A stretch of 64,000 nt of DNA from Euphorbia lathyris. Its lineage: Eukaryota; Streptophyta; Magnoliopsida; Malpighiales; Euphorbiaceae. The stretch covers positions 84,039,256 through 84,103,255 of the forward strand of contig NC_088911.1 of NCBI RefSeq assembly GCF_963576675.1, given 5' to 3'. Shown piece by piece: positions 54,317-64,000 of the stretch. The stretch's first letter is position 1. Every line of letters starts with the position of its first letter. The position numbers and the translations under genes were made by a program. The notes below the pieces were generated by a model that saw only the letters and a list, made by a program, of their open reading frames with translations, made no database searches and had not been told where the DNA came from.

Positions 54317-56896
54317 TGTTGAAACACCTTTCCACATAATTTTGATTTGACAAAATTGTTTAAGTATAATTGAAATACATATTCTAAACACACTAAGTTT
54401 AAATGCTTTGATTTATTCTACTAATGTGTTTGTTCAATGTTGAGTTAAATTGTTTATAAGACACAAGAATTAAAAGGCCCAAGCCCAATACAAGTGTCAA
54501 AGCCCAAGTCAAACAACTCAGTACAAGTCGGCCCGCGTTTGTCAAAACGCTGTCGTTTTGGACAAAATGCAACTCGGCGAAAGAAGGATCTAGAAGACCT
54601 TCGGGAACAACTTCAAGATGAAGCTGCTGAGTAGACTCGACAAACGTACAAGACAGTAGCTGGCTAAGGAAAATTTCCAGACAAAGTATTTCCTCTTTGG
54701 GTAAAGATCAGATGACACAGTATGCTGTCCAGTTGACTTTACCATAAAAGGAGAGACAGTCTGCTGAGCTGACCGAAAACAGAAGATACACAAATCTGAT
54801 TGGCCGAGAGCTCTAAGCAAGTCAGGATGACAACGACAGGAAGCCGTTTCCCTCCAACGGTTATTTCGAAATTCGAAATGACCGATGCCCAGACGTCTCT
54901 ATAAATAGAGTGCCATCAGAAGCTTTCACATACAGAACTTGATCAAGCCATTACGCTGACCAAATATCTACGCAAAGTTCTACAAGCAAAAAGAAAAGCA
55001 ATCTTACACTACATTCAATATCTTTTGTGTAAAAGTCTAGAGTGATTATTCAATCATCTAAGGTGTCTTAGCAAATCATTGTTTAGGACAAACACTTATC
55101 ATTTCTAGAGATTAGAAAGGAGAGGCTGAGTACTCGGTTATAGTACTCAGCAAGAGATTAGGATTGAGTAGAGGTATAGAGGAAGGTACTCTTGTTATAC
55201 TCAGTTGCTAAGATTGTAAAAGGTTTGAGGCTCTACCTTTAAAGAGCTCAGTAGAGGATTTGAAATCTCGGAACGTGTTCCGGGGACAGGACGTAGGCTT
55301 AGAACTCCTTATATATATTGCTTGCTTAAATAACCAAAACTGACCAAGTAAAAAGGTCAAGCTGAGTTGTGCGCATCGAACATCTGAGCTCAGGAATAGA
55401 CTTTAAGTGCTATCTCCTGACTCAAGTCAAGAAACTGACTGATGGGTGTCGAATCCACCAAAGATAATTATAACTTTACTTAGCCGAAAATAAATTGTAA
55501 AAGAGCAAGTAAAGGTCGTACCCAAAGGATTAATACTAATCTAATCACAAATATAACCAAGCAATTAACAAAAAATAAATAAGGGGGATTGAAATTGTTG
55601 ATTAATGAATAAATAAAAATTGCAGAATCAAATTGAAATTGAATGTAAAATTATATGTTGGAATTTCAGTTAAGGGAGATTCCGCAGGCCAAACAATTAT
55701 TTCCCATCGATCATTGACAGTGAGACATTATCTTAATTAACATGATCTGGATTGGTTATAGCCGTTCCTTATTCATTCCCGACCTAATCCTTCCTTAATT
55801 GTAAAGCAAATCCTAGAGCGCCTAAAGATAAGCTCCTATTCGACAGACAGTTCTAGCTTAGCGCTTAGAATTTAATTTGTCGAAAGCATTAGGAATTAGA
55901 AGGACCCAACCTAAGTTAACCGAATTCTTAGCGATTCCGATTCAAACCAAATTACATATTCATACGCTTGATAATAGCTAGGATTTCAGATGATTACAAA
56001 TCCTATTTCCCAACATTGTTCGATGAATGAAAAAAGCAAAAGTCTGGCCAAACCTTCACCTGAACTTTCATTGAAGGTATGATTTCATAGATCAATAAAT
56101 ATGTAAACAGATCACATAAAATTAGATTACTGAAATTAAGAACAACAATCTCACAATTGAAAATAATGCTCGCCTTTGATTAATCCCTTAACCGAATAAA
56201 GTATTTAGCTACACATAGTCATGAAATCGACTATGATAGCCATTAAAGACGATAATAAATAAAGCTAACTAAGAAACTAAAAAAAGAAAGAAAACCTAAA
56301 AAGAACTTCTCCCCCAAGGTGTAAATTCTCATCTATTTATAGAGAAAACCCCTCCTAAAAGTTGGGTAACAAAATAATATATATCTAAATCATCAACCTC
56401 TTTTACAAATTTCAAATCCCTGATTTTCTGGCTTTTATTTCGAGTTGGAAAAGGTCCTGGTCAATTTGAACATCAGAAGATTCGGAGGTCCTTAGTCTTG
56501 GGCAAGACTAACTCCATTTTCGCTTCAGCTCCTTTAATTCAGCACCAAATTCCTTTCTGGTCTAAAGTTTCTCTAATTAAGCCCAATTCTGCTCCTTTTA
56601 ATCATTTGAGTCCTGTGGAGGCAAATCAAACCAAAACAAGCAATAATACCCAGAATAACACCAAATTAATTAAATAACCTAGCACTAAAGTGGACATTTG
56701 AACGTTGAATTGGAGACTTATCACTGACCTAGTCACCAGTTGACTAAGCCAGTATCTTACTGATCACTCAGCGCCACTGTTAAAACCTTTTCTCTTAAGA
56801 AAAGAAGTTTGCCCAAACTTAAGAAAAAGTTTAAATAGTTCCTAACCCCCCCCCCCCCCCTTGGAACTATACTTGCACTGTTATAAGGGACCAACA
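54317..56896 (+). repeat. 3' LTR of Sirevirus copy 1, interrupted by a solo LTR
   Basis: TGTTGAAACACC to GGGACCAACA. It is colinear with the 5' LTR except for the insertion at 55440-56723, a 49-bp deletion after GTAGGCTTAGA and a longer C run (56846-56860). TATAAATA is at 54900. Confidence 0.95.
55440..56723. mobile_element. Solo LTR, 1284 bp, unknown LTR family
   Basis: Begins TGATGGGTGTCGAATCC and ends GGAGACTTATCA, so it has TG...CA ends with a TGAT/ATCA inverted repeat. It is flanked by perfect CTGAC (55435-55439, 56724-56728). It has no coding sequence, primer site or second LTR. Phrases such as GTAAAGGTCGTACCCAAAGG recur in plant LTR elements, but orientation and family are not settled. 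Confidence 0.85.
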
Positions 56897-57309
56897 GTTT
56901 TGAGATGTTAAGTGGCCACCGGTGTTAAAAGGTGTAAAATTTAGTGGCCATACCGGGAAGAAATGAAGTTCAATGGCCATAATGTGAAAATGGGTAAAGT
57001 TCAGTGGCCATGGGTGTTATTTACCCGCCTCTTATCCCTCAAATCCTATACCCAAGAGGGAGGTGGTATAAGGTCCTACGATTTTAATAGGATGGAAAAG
57101 TTCTTCTTATCCCTCAAATTATTATTATATAGTTTAAATAAGGTTAAAATAGTAAAATGTATTATTTTATCTCTATCTCTATTCCACATACCAAACATTG
57201 AATAATAATTGTCGACTATCATATTTTTATCCCTATTCCAACCATTTATCTTTATCCCCGTCCCAACTTTTATCTTTATCTCTATCCTAATAGAATACCA
57301 AACGTCCCG

Positions 57310-57984
57310 TAATATTTTAATTTTAATCTCTAAATCCTAATTCATTTTAATCCTAAATGCTAACCTAATTCATAACATTAAATGCTAATTGTTAAATTCT
57401 ACTAAACTTTTTATATATTCTAAATGTAAAGCATTATTTGGTTTCTCATCTATTAAAACTTTTTGTGGCAACCCATCAATGATTTCATAATATTTATTTC
57501 TGATCTATTAAAATTAATAAAATGTGAATCAATTTGAAAAGAATTGGTGTAAAGAGAAAAATAAAACTTATGATTATACACAATAAAATGGAAAACTATA
57601 AAAAAAGGCGACAAACAAAATCAAAAATATGTAATAAGAAATTGTTGAAGAATGTGGAGTTTCATGTTATAGTCAACGATTATATTTACATGCTTAACGA
57701 ACTTGGTAATAGTTATATTCATTTTATTAAGAGATTAATAAATGGTTCAGCTCGTGTTTTGCTAGAGCTGTCTCTGTTTTTTTCTTTAACAGTGGTGAAT
57801 GGTTCATGTCCCTTCATTCTTTTATAATACTCTTCTTGCTCTTGCTGATCTTTAAACAATCTTTATCCTTCTTTTTTTTTTTTTTTTTTAAGAAAAGTCT
57901 ACATTCCTACCAAATAGGCTCACAAAGAACAAAAATTCTAACCCATCATACAATCTATACATACCCCTACAATGGACAGGATAA
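57310..57984. other. AT-rich spacer
   Basis: No gene recognised. The open frame at 57534-57827 has no known domain and biased AT-rich codons. Confidence 0.35.
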
Positions 57985-58317
57985 ACTAAGCTTAGACTCA
58001 GGCTTGCCTATTTTTTGGGCGGGTTTGGGATTGACTAAAATAGCACGGGTCGGTCCAGTATGGCCCACCTATTAATATTAACTAATTAACTTATATATTT
58101 ATATATTAAATATTTACTTTGAAATATAAATTTTATTTTTTATAATTAAAAATTATGTATATATATTTAGGTAGGTTTATATGGGCTGGGTTTGGGATTT
58201 GATTTTTCGATCCGAGCCCGCCTAAATTTATAGCGGGCTGGGTTGGGCTTGGACTGAGTACTTTTACATAAAAGCTCGATAGGCCCGGTCCAGTCCAGCC
58301 CATAGCCAAGTCTAGGT
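57985..58317. mobile_element. Possible MITE with TAGAC-TYGGC ends
   Basis: CTTAGACTCAGGCTTGCC at the left and ATAGCCAAGTCTAGGTA at the right are inverted. The interior is rich in GGGCTGGG/CCCAGCCC words, as in a common class of plant hAT MITEs. Confidence 0.45.
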
Positions 58318-60020
58318 ACGAGAGTACGAGGAGGGCTTCTCTCACACTCTCTCTACTTTATATGCTCCTAACTTCGCATCAGAGGGAGCCATCCCCACCG
58401 TAGGACTGACGATCGGAACAACACCCCTGGTTCAAGTACTCAATCAATAGGTGCGGTGAACTTAGAGAGGACCACCATTAGACCATTCATGATCTGAAAT
58501 TTAGTGTGAAGAAATCACCAATTCAAGAGTTTTTTTTTCTAAAATCATAATATGTTTGGAAGAGCTTCTAGAAAATACAATACCAACTTTCAATCATTTC
58601 AGGAGAGCTTGTACTCTAATTTGAAACTCAACACCAAGATCCATACTAAAAATGTATAAATGCATACATTTTTGGTTCAAAATGGAACAAATTCTCAAAA
58701 TTGCATGAAGAACCTAGTCATCAAAACCTTCCAAGGCTAAGAGTTTGAAATGATTCTCAATTGGATTCCTAACATAGAAACTAAGACGTAAAAAAAATTT
58801 TCTATGCAACATTAAATACCAAGATCATGCATATTTTAGAGAGAATTAAATTTGTTTACCGTTTTCGAGCTTGATAGGATGTAATCGATGCAACGAGATG
58901 ATGAGCTGAGATGCAAACTCCCTCCACGTTCCCACACACATAAGAGAATCAACTGAATCGGTTTGTTTGCTAGTTGTTCGTATCTTCGAATAATTTAGGG
59001 TTTTGTGCAGAAAGCTCTCTAGATAATGTGCTTGAAAGCTGAATCTAAATTCCCTTTAGTTATCTTTTATAATGATAGCGCAAAAGATATGGAAGGAGGG
59101 GCGCAAGGCACATAAGAGGGGCGACTACTGCTTCTACTTCTGTGAGGACCAAATTGAAAATTTATCAAATCCAAATCCAATTTGAATTAATCCCAATTTT
59201 ACTAGTTTATTAAATCCAATTTAATATTTATTATAATCTAATAAAGAATATGGACCCATCATCCAAGTCAGTCCATTTCAACCCTCTTCATCCGTCCAAA
59301 GGGCGAGCCTAGCAAGAAACAAGCCCATTTTGCCATAGTCCAATGGTAATATGGACATTGAACCGGATGTCCAACCTTTATAAATAGTAAGATCTCATTT
59401 ATGGTAAAGCCTCTTGAAAACTCTCTCTCTCTCTCTCTGGTTCGGAGTCTTTTACTATTTTTGTCTGGTACTAACCTAACCGTCGAAGTGCTTTCATAGG
59501 ATCCATCCCAATATAAAAGGACACTATTTGAAGAATAGTGACAAGAAATCTCATATCTCCATTATTTTATGCAATGAGCATGGAGTAACGCATGACTCCT
59601 TTCTCATTTTCAAATTTTCTTGCTCCCAATGGCTAGTTTCCCAAACAAAACAATGACTGACTGCTAGATAAATCAGACTCCAATCAAAGAAATGGTGAAT
59701 CCCTCGATTCCCAACACTAGCTTTCCCTCATCGAAAAATCATGATGATCCAACAATATAGCCACAAAATTTGGGTCCCATGCTAGTGGAGACTGAATCCA
59801 ATGAAGAATCTAGGGAGCCCTCCAAGCAGTTTATCAATATGATGAAGAGCTTCCAGACTACTCAATCCATTCAAACTGCGACACAAATGAAGATTATGGA
59901 TCAGCAGCAAATCCTTCAGGAGGATAACCATAAGATTTTGGAGTTTTTGAGGATCTAGAGGATAGTGTTGTGTCCTAAAGATAATAGTTTTGAAAACTTT
60001 TGTTAAATAAATGAATAGTT
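58318..60020. other. LTR-retrotransposon remnants, including a gag-like scrap
   Basis: 58330-58450 (TCGCATCAGAGGGAGCC, GATCGGAACAACACCCC) and 59400-59520 (CTCTCTCTCTCTGGTTCG, CGTCGAAGTGCTTTC) have the look of R/U5 parts of gypsy LTRs. Downstream, 59630-59958 reads, with stops, as a Gln/Met-rich gag-like N-terminus (ESREPSKQFINMMKSFQ, KIMDQQQILQEDNHKILEFL). 58500-59330 looks like copia-type LTR debris. None has both ends; all are old. The assignments are weak. Confidence 0.35.
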
Positions 60021-61492
60021 TGTTGAAACACCTTTCCACAAGATTTTGATTTGACAAAATCATCCATGATTAAGAGACAATCAAATTTAAGTGCTTTATT
60101 TTAATTGTACTAATCCGTTTGTTCAATGTTGAGTATAAATATAAATATAAATAGATATAAAAGTAAAACAGGACAAAGTCAGCATGAGATGACAGAACAA
60201 GCTAAGTATAGAAGTCTCATGATCAAGTTGAATAGAATCGAACTCAGCATCAAAAGATTAAGGTTTATAGGCCAACAGAGCTAAGTAAGATAGAACTCAG
60301 CATGAGAAGCCGTCGAAACAATTGTCTTACAAAGTTGAGTCAACTAAAAGTGAACTCAGCATTAAAGATGCCAAAGACAATGTACAACGCAGTAGAAGCT
60401 GGGTGAATCTTCAGGACAACATAAAAGAGTCGTTCACTAGAAGACAATGATTGCCATCCCTCTGCGCCAATAATTGATTCCTTGGAATAACGCAAAGGAC
60501 ACATTCCGAGATGTATGGGTCAATGGATTATTGGTAAAGGACAACTGGCATAAAAAGACAAGTCTGCAAGATAATAACAAACCTGGCATCTGAAGAAATC
60601 AGAGGAAAAGGATTGGTCTGAGAATTCTGAAGCTGACCAAAGGCTGTCTCCTAAAAGAGCCGTTTTAACATTAACGGCTACATCATTTCAAAATGATCTG
60701 ATTCCAGATTTTCTCCTATATAAGGACAATCAAAATCCCTGGATCATAGCTGATTGAAAAAAAAAACAAAAAAGTACAAGAGAGAAAAGATACAAAAAGC
60801 ACTTAGATACAAAAAGAGATCTTACAGCCATCTTCCATTCTTTGTGTAAATGCTAGAGTGATTACTTGTAATCTTCTAAAGTGTTCTTTATTTGAAAAGA
60901 AACAAGTGTTTATCAATTGTAACATTGAGAGCGCTGTGCTGAGTGTTTGGTTGTAAACATTCAGTGGTAGAGAAATCTAGGTGCTGGGTTCTAACACTTA
61001 GTAGGAGTTGAGTAGACGGATAGAGGAAGGTACTCTTACATATTCAACTACATTGTAATCGGTTTGTGCTCTACTTTTAAAGAGCTCAGTATTGGATTCT
61101 AAAAGCCCAAAGGACTCTAGGGACTGGACGTAGGCGGAGAGGCCGAACCAGGATAAGTGATACTGAGTAATCTCTAACCCTCTCTCAATATATATACTTG
61201 CATGTGTTGTGTGAGAAGTTTACTCAGCATATAAAATTGTTTAAAGTTGACTCTGAGTAATTTCAAGTGCTGAGTTAGAAGCTGGCCTCCAACAGTGTCA
61301 ATATCTAACTTACAAGTAAAACAGCCTTAGTCAATATCCGGCCAAAGCTGTCTTGTAACATATCTGGCCAAGCTGACCAAAAGCTGAGTTGACAAACTCA
61401 CCAAATAACTAAGTCAGCACATTAATTAAACAAAAAAAGTTATATTAGTTCCTAACCCCCCCCCCCTTGGAACTAATCACACGGGACCAACA
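60021..61492 (+). repeat. 5' LTR of Sirevirus copy 2
   Basis: 1472 bp, TGTTGAAACACC to GGGACCAACA. TATATAAG is at 60717-60724. A C run near the end is in the same place as in copy 1. PBS TGGTATCAGAGCC is at 61495-61507. Confidence 0.93.
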
Positions 61493-61494
61493 AG

Positions 61495-61507
61495 TGGTAT
61501 CAGAGCC
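61495..61507 (+). other. Primer-binding site, initiator tRNA-Met
   Basis: TGGTATCAGAGCC, two bases after the LTR, identical to copy 1. Confidence 0.92.
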
Positions 61508-61554
61508 TAAGCTCACTACTCAAAGATATAACTATCTTAAGCGGATCCCCATAA

Positions 61555-63330
61555 ATGGCTGAGAACAGCACTCGTTTCCTTCCAGGGAACCAAACAACAC
61601 AGATACTCCCTGAGGGATTATCAATCACTAGACCTCCCCTATTCTTTGGGTCCAATTATACATTCTGGAAGAATAGGATGAAGAACTTTATTCAAGCCAC
61701 AAACATGAGTGCATGGCTTGCCATTGTTCAAGGTCCACATGTGCCATACAAAACTGTTGACAATGAGAAAGTTGTTAAGAGCGAAGCTGAGTGGACAGAG
61801 GATGACCTCAAAAAATTACAAAATAATGCTTCGGCTATAAATATGCTTCACTGTGCTTTAGATGCTGCAGATTACAATAAGATTTCAGGTTGTGAGTCAG
61901 CACAGGAGATTTGGAAAAAACTGGAAGTAACTTATGAAGGCACAAGCAAGGTTAAGGAGTCTAAAGTCAATCAGCATATAAGACTCTACGAGCTGTTTGA
62001 AATGAACGAGAATGAAGACATCTCAGAAATGAACTTAAGATTCACAAACATCATAAATGAGCTCAAAAGACTTGGAAAGAACTTCACTAAAGAGGAACAG
62101 GTGAAGAAAATCCTGAGAAGTCTGCCTAAGAGCTGGCAAGCAAAGAAAACAGTCGTAGAAGAAGCTCAAGACTTGACTACCTACAAATATGATGAGCTGA
62201 TCGGATCCTTGCTGACCCATGAAATCTCTATAAAAAACTTTGAAGCTAAAGAAAAATCCGAAGATAAGAAGCAGAAATCACTAGTGATGAAAGCTGACTC
62301 CACAGAAGCTGAGTCAACTGATGATGAGGAAATGGCTATGTTCACTAGAAAGATGAAGAAGCTTTTCAGAAGAAATGACAAAAATGGTAAAAGGCCATTT
62401 AGAAGAAGTGACAGGTACAAAGCTGAGTCCAGCGACAAATACAAGAAGGACAGCTCCAAGTCTGTCACTTGCTTTGAGTGCCATCAAACTGGGCATATCA
62501 AGTCAAGCTGTCCCAACCTCAAGAAAGAAAAGAAGGGAAGCAAAAAGGCTATGGTAGCAACATGGAGTGATAGTGATGAGTCAACCTCATCTGAAGCTGA
62601 TGCAAATGAAACAGCCAACATATGCTTCATGGCTGATGATGCTGACCACTCTCAATCTGAGCAAGCTGACCTCTCTGATGAAACTGACCAGGAGGTACAC
62701 AACAATGAGGTAACACCCTTACTCTTGTTTAGAAATGAGATGGTAAATGCCATGAGTGATTTATATAAGCTGACTAAAAAATGCAACAACAAAATAAAAT
62801 CACTCAGCAGGCGATGTGACGAGATTGAAGAGGTCAAGCTGAGTGACCTCCGATATCTCCTCCAGGACAACTCAGATTTACATACCAACATGAAAATAAT
62901 GAATAAGCTTGTCACAGAGGTTCAATCTGAGTCAAAGAAACTTAGAAAGGATGTTACAATCTTACAGAGTCAAATAAAAGGCTCAAAAAGAAATAAACCC
63001 CATGCTGAGTATGCAAGTACTAGTCAGCATATGCAGTTCACTCAATGTGAATGTTGTGGAAAAAGGGGGCACACAAAAGAGGTGTGTTGGTTTAACAAGC
63101 GGATTGACTTCTGAGGAAGAAAAGGACATACCACTAAGGTATGTTGGCACGCTCAGCATAACAATGCTGACCACTCTCAGTATCACCCTCAAAGGGTAGC
63201 TTTCTGTGACTTCTGTGGTAAATCAGGCCACACTATAAAAGTATGTCGTCACAAGTTAAAGTATGATTTTGCACCTGTTTACACTAACAAGAAAGGACCC
63301 AAAAAGAATTGGGTACCTAAAGATGAATAG
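61555..63330 (+). pseudogene. Sirevirus copy 2 Gag, one stop at a zinc-knuckle Cys
   Basis: Colinear with copy 1 Gag (same GSNYTFWKNRMKNFIQA and UBN2 core). Knuckles are CFECHQTGHIKSSC at about 306, CECCGKRGHTKEVC at about 499, a third unit whose second Cys codon is TGA (63112-63114), and a fourth, CDFCGKSGHTIKVC, at about 552. So this copy has four knuckle units, one more than copy 1. Reading resumes in the same frame to VPKDE and TAG at 63328-63330. The stop would leave a Gag of 519 residues with two knuckles. Confidence 0.9.
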
Positions 63331-63336
63331 TTTAAA

Positions 63337-64000
63337 ATGCAGGTCGGCTTGACATGCGTGGAGAAGTCAAAGCTTTGGTATATAGACAGCGCATGCTCAA
63401 GATACATGACAGGTGATGAAACTCAAATCATCACACTAGAACTTAAACGAGGTGGAAGTGTAAGCTTCGGAGACAATAAGAAGGGTAAGATAGTCGGCTC
63501 AGGTACTATCGGAGGTAACCCAACTATTGAGTCTGTCTCCTTAGTCAAAGGTCTCAAATACAATCTACTGAGTGTAGCTCAGCTTTGCAAAAGTGGTAGA
63601 AAGGTTGTATTTGATGATACTAAGTGTCAAATACTCGAGGGAAATACAAATGAATTAATCTTGACTGCTTCTCGTGTAGAAAATGTATACATGCTGAGTC
63701 TGGAAAAACAATTTTCTAAAAATATATGCTTAGTGTCCAAAGAGGATAACTCCTGGCTATGGCATAGAAGACTTGGGCATGTCAGCATGGATCTTCTTGC
63801 CAAATTAGCTAGAAAGCAATTAGTTGAGGGATTACCCAAATTAAAATTTGAAAAATATCAATTATGTAGAGTTTGTCAGCAAGGGAAACAAACCAAAAAG
63901 TCATTTCAAAGTAAAAATATTGTCTCAACCAAGAGACCATTGGAATTACTACACTTGGATCTTTTCGGACCTATCCAGCCACTCAGCTTAGGAGGTAAGA
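63337..64000 (+). CDS. Sirevirus copy 2 Pol, 5' part (protease, start of integrase)
   Basis: ATG six bases after the gag stop and in the same frame as gag. Open to the window edge (221 codons). Protease WYIDSACSRYMTGD (Tyr where copy 1 has His), GAG-pre-integrase WHRRLGHVS and CRVCQQGKQTKKSF, and integrase start LDLFGPIQPLSLGG. No stop seen in this part. The rest lies outside the window. Confidence 0.88.
   Translation, partial: MQVGLTCVEKSKLWYIDSACSRYMTGDETQIITLELKRGGSVSFGDNKKGKIVGSGTIGGNPTIESVSLVKGLKYNLLSVAQLCKSGRKVVFDDTKCQILEGNTNELILTASRVENVYMLSLEKQFSKNICLVSKEDNSWLWHRRLGHVSMDLLAKLARKQLVEGLPKLKFEKYQLCRVCQQGKQTKKSFQSKNIVSTKRPLELLHLDLFGPIQPLSLGGK

Larger units (their letters stand above)
44185..56896 (+). 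mobile_element. Ty1/copia Sirevirus, copy 1, near-intact with third ORF
   Basis: It is flanked by 5-bp GTTTT (44180-44184, 56897-56901). LTRs are 1331 bp and 1291 bp (after removing a nested solo LTR). It has a tRNA-Met-type primer site, gag, pol in copia order (protease, integrase, RT, RNase H), a long third ORF, and several polypurine tracts before the 3' LTR. That set is characteristic of the Sirevirus (SIRE/Maximus) lineage. Breaks are one stop in integrase (48226) and one in the third ORF (52441). The LTRs differ by a 49-bp deletion (45171-45219 missing in the 3' LTR), a C-run length change (7 against 15), one inserted G and a modest number of substitutions by eye, so insertion is fairly recent. 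Confidence 0.93.
43789..57026. mobile_element. Mutator-like MITE (about 520 bp) split by the Sirevirus
   Basis: Ends are GGGTAAATTACATACATGG and its reverse ...GTGTTATTTACCC. Three copies of the phrase GGCCACTGAAC lie in each arm. A perfect 10-bp duplication GCCTCTTATC is at 43779-43788 and 57027-57036. The native interior is 43789-44184 plus 56902-57026. Confidence 0.85.
43670..57309. mobile_element. Outer MITE arms of the nested Sirevirus locus
   Basis: The left arm (GGGTGTTTGTTAGAAGGGAG, then GGGATAGAGATAAA) and right arm (TTATCTCTATCC, TAGAATACCAAACGTCCCG) are imperfect inverted repeats, with further matching GGATAAG/CTTATCC motifs inside. Everything from 43789 to 57026 is a later insertion. 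Confidence 0.6.
60021..64000 (+). mobile_element. Sirevirus copy 2, same family, runs off the window
   Basis: 5' LTR 60021-61492, primer site, gag with one stop, and the beginning of pol. It has the same orientation as copy 1, 3.1 kb after its end. Gag proteins are clearly homologous along the whole length but LTRs are strongly diverged except at the tips, so the two are separate subfamily members rather than a recent duplication. Confidence 0.92.

Overview
This is plant nuclear DNA, most likely from a eudicot. The evidence is two ordinary plant genes with plant-type introns or promoters, a dense nest of plant transposable elements (Ty3/gypsy Tat/Ogre-like, Ty1/copia Sirevirus, L1-type LINEs, a FAR1-type MULE, a Helitron, several MITEs), and a small plastid-DNA insertion. 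No species is claimed.

Layout. 1-2300 is a degenerate tandem array. 2573-9356 is a gag-only, probably non-autonomous, Tat/Ogre-like LTR element: gag fragment, a long non-coding stretch with repeated covarying hairpins, a tandem-repeat 3' UTR, a polypurine tract and a ~2.7 kb 3' LTR. It abuts the truncated end of a minus-strand MULE gene (9357-12525) that joins FAR1, MULE transposase and OTU protease domains and carries three nonsense codons. A plastid trnP fragment follows, then an intact single-exon dirigent gene (13669-14190).

14490-34752 is a pile of nested elements: inverted-repeat MITEs; a full-length but dead LINE (17121-22548) inside a MITE; a 4.86-kb Helitron (22905-27767) holding a 5'-truncated LINE; and a second full-length dead LINE (28303-34169) inside a second Mutator-like MITE, itself between arms of an hAT-like MITE. 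After a copia gag relic comes the second intact host gene, a nine-coding-exon GPI mannosyltransferase III (PIG-B/APTG1 type, 37624-42835, 547 aa as modelled).

43670-57309 is a four-deep nest: outer MITE > Mutator-like MITE with a 10-bp duplication > a 12.7-kb Sirevirus (44185-56896) with gag, pol and a large third 'env-like' ORF > a solo LTR in its 3' LTR. A second copy of the same Sirevirus family starts at 60021 and runs off the window.

The most interesting signals are: six copies of a two-stem hairpin that change stem sequence but keep the same internal loop (4364-5253); a TATA box sitting exactly in the loop of a perfect 12-bp inverted repeat, preceded by a 22-nt-period palindrome array (6900-7127); stop-start coupling of ORFs in both LINEs (ATGA overlaps) and in both Sireviruses (pol ATG 5-6 nt after the gag stop although the frame relation differs); and a TATA box plus ATG-free CT-rich leader in front of the Sirevirus third ORF, suggesting its own promoter.
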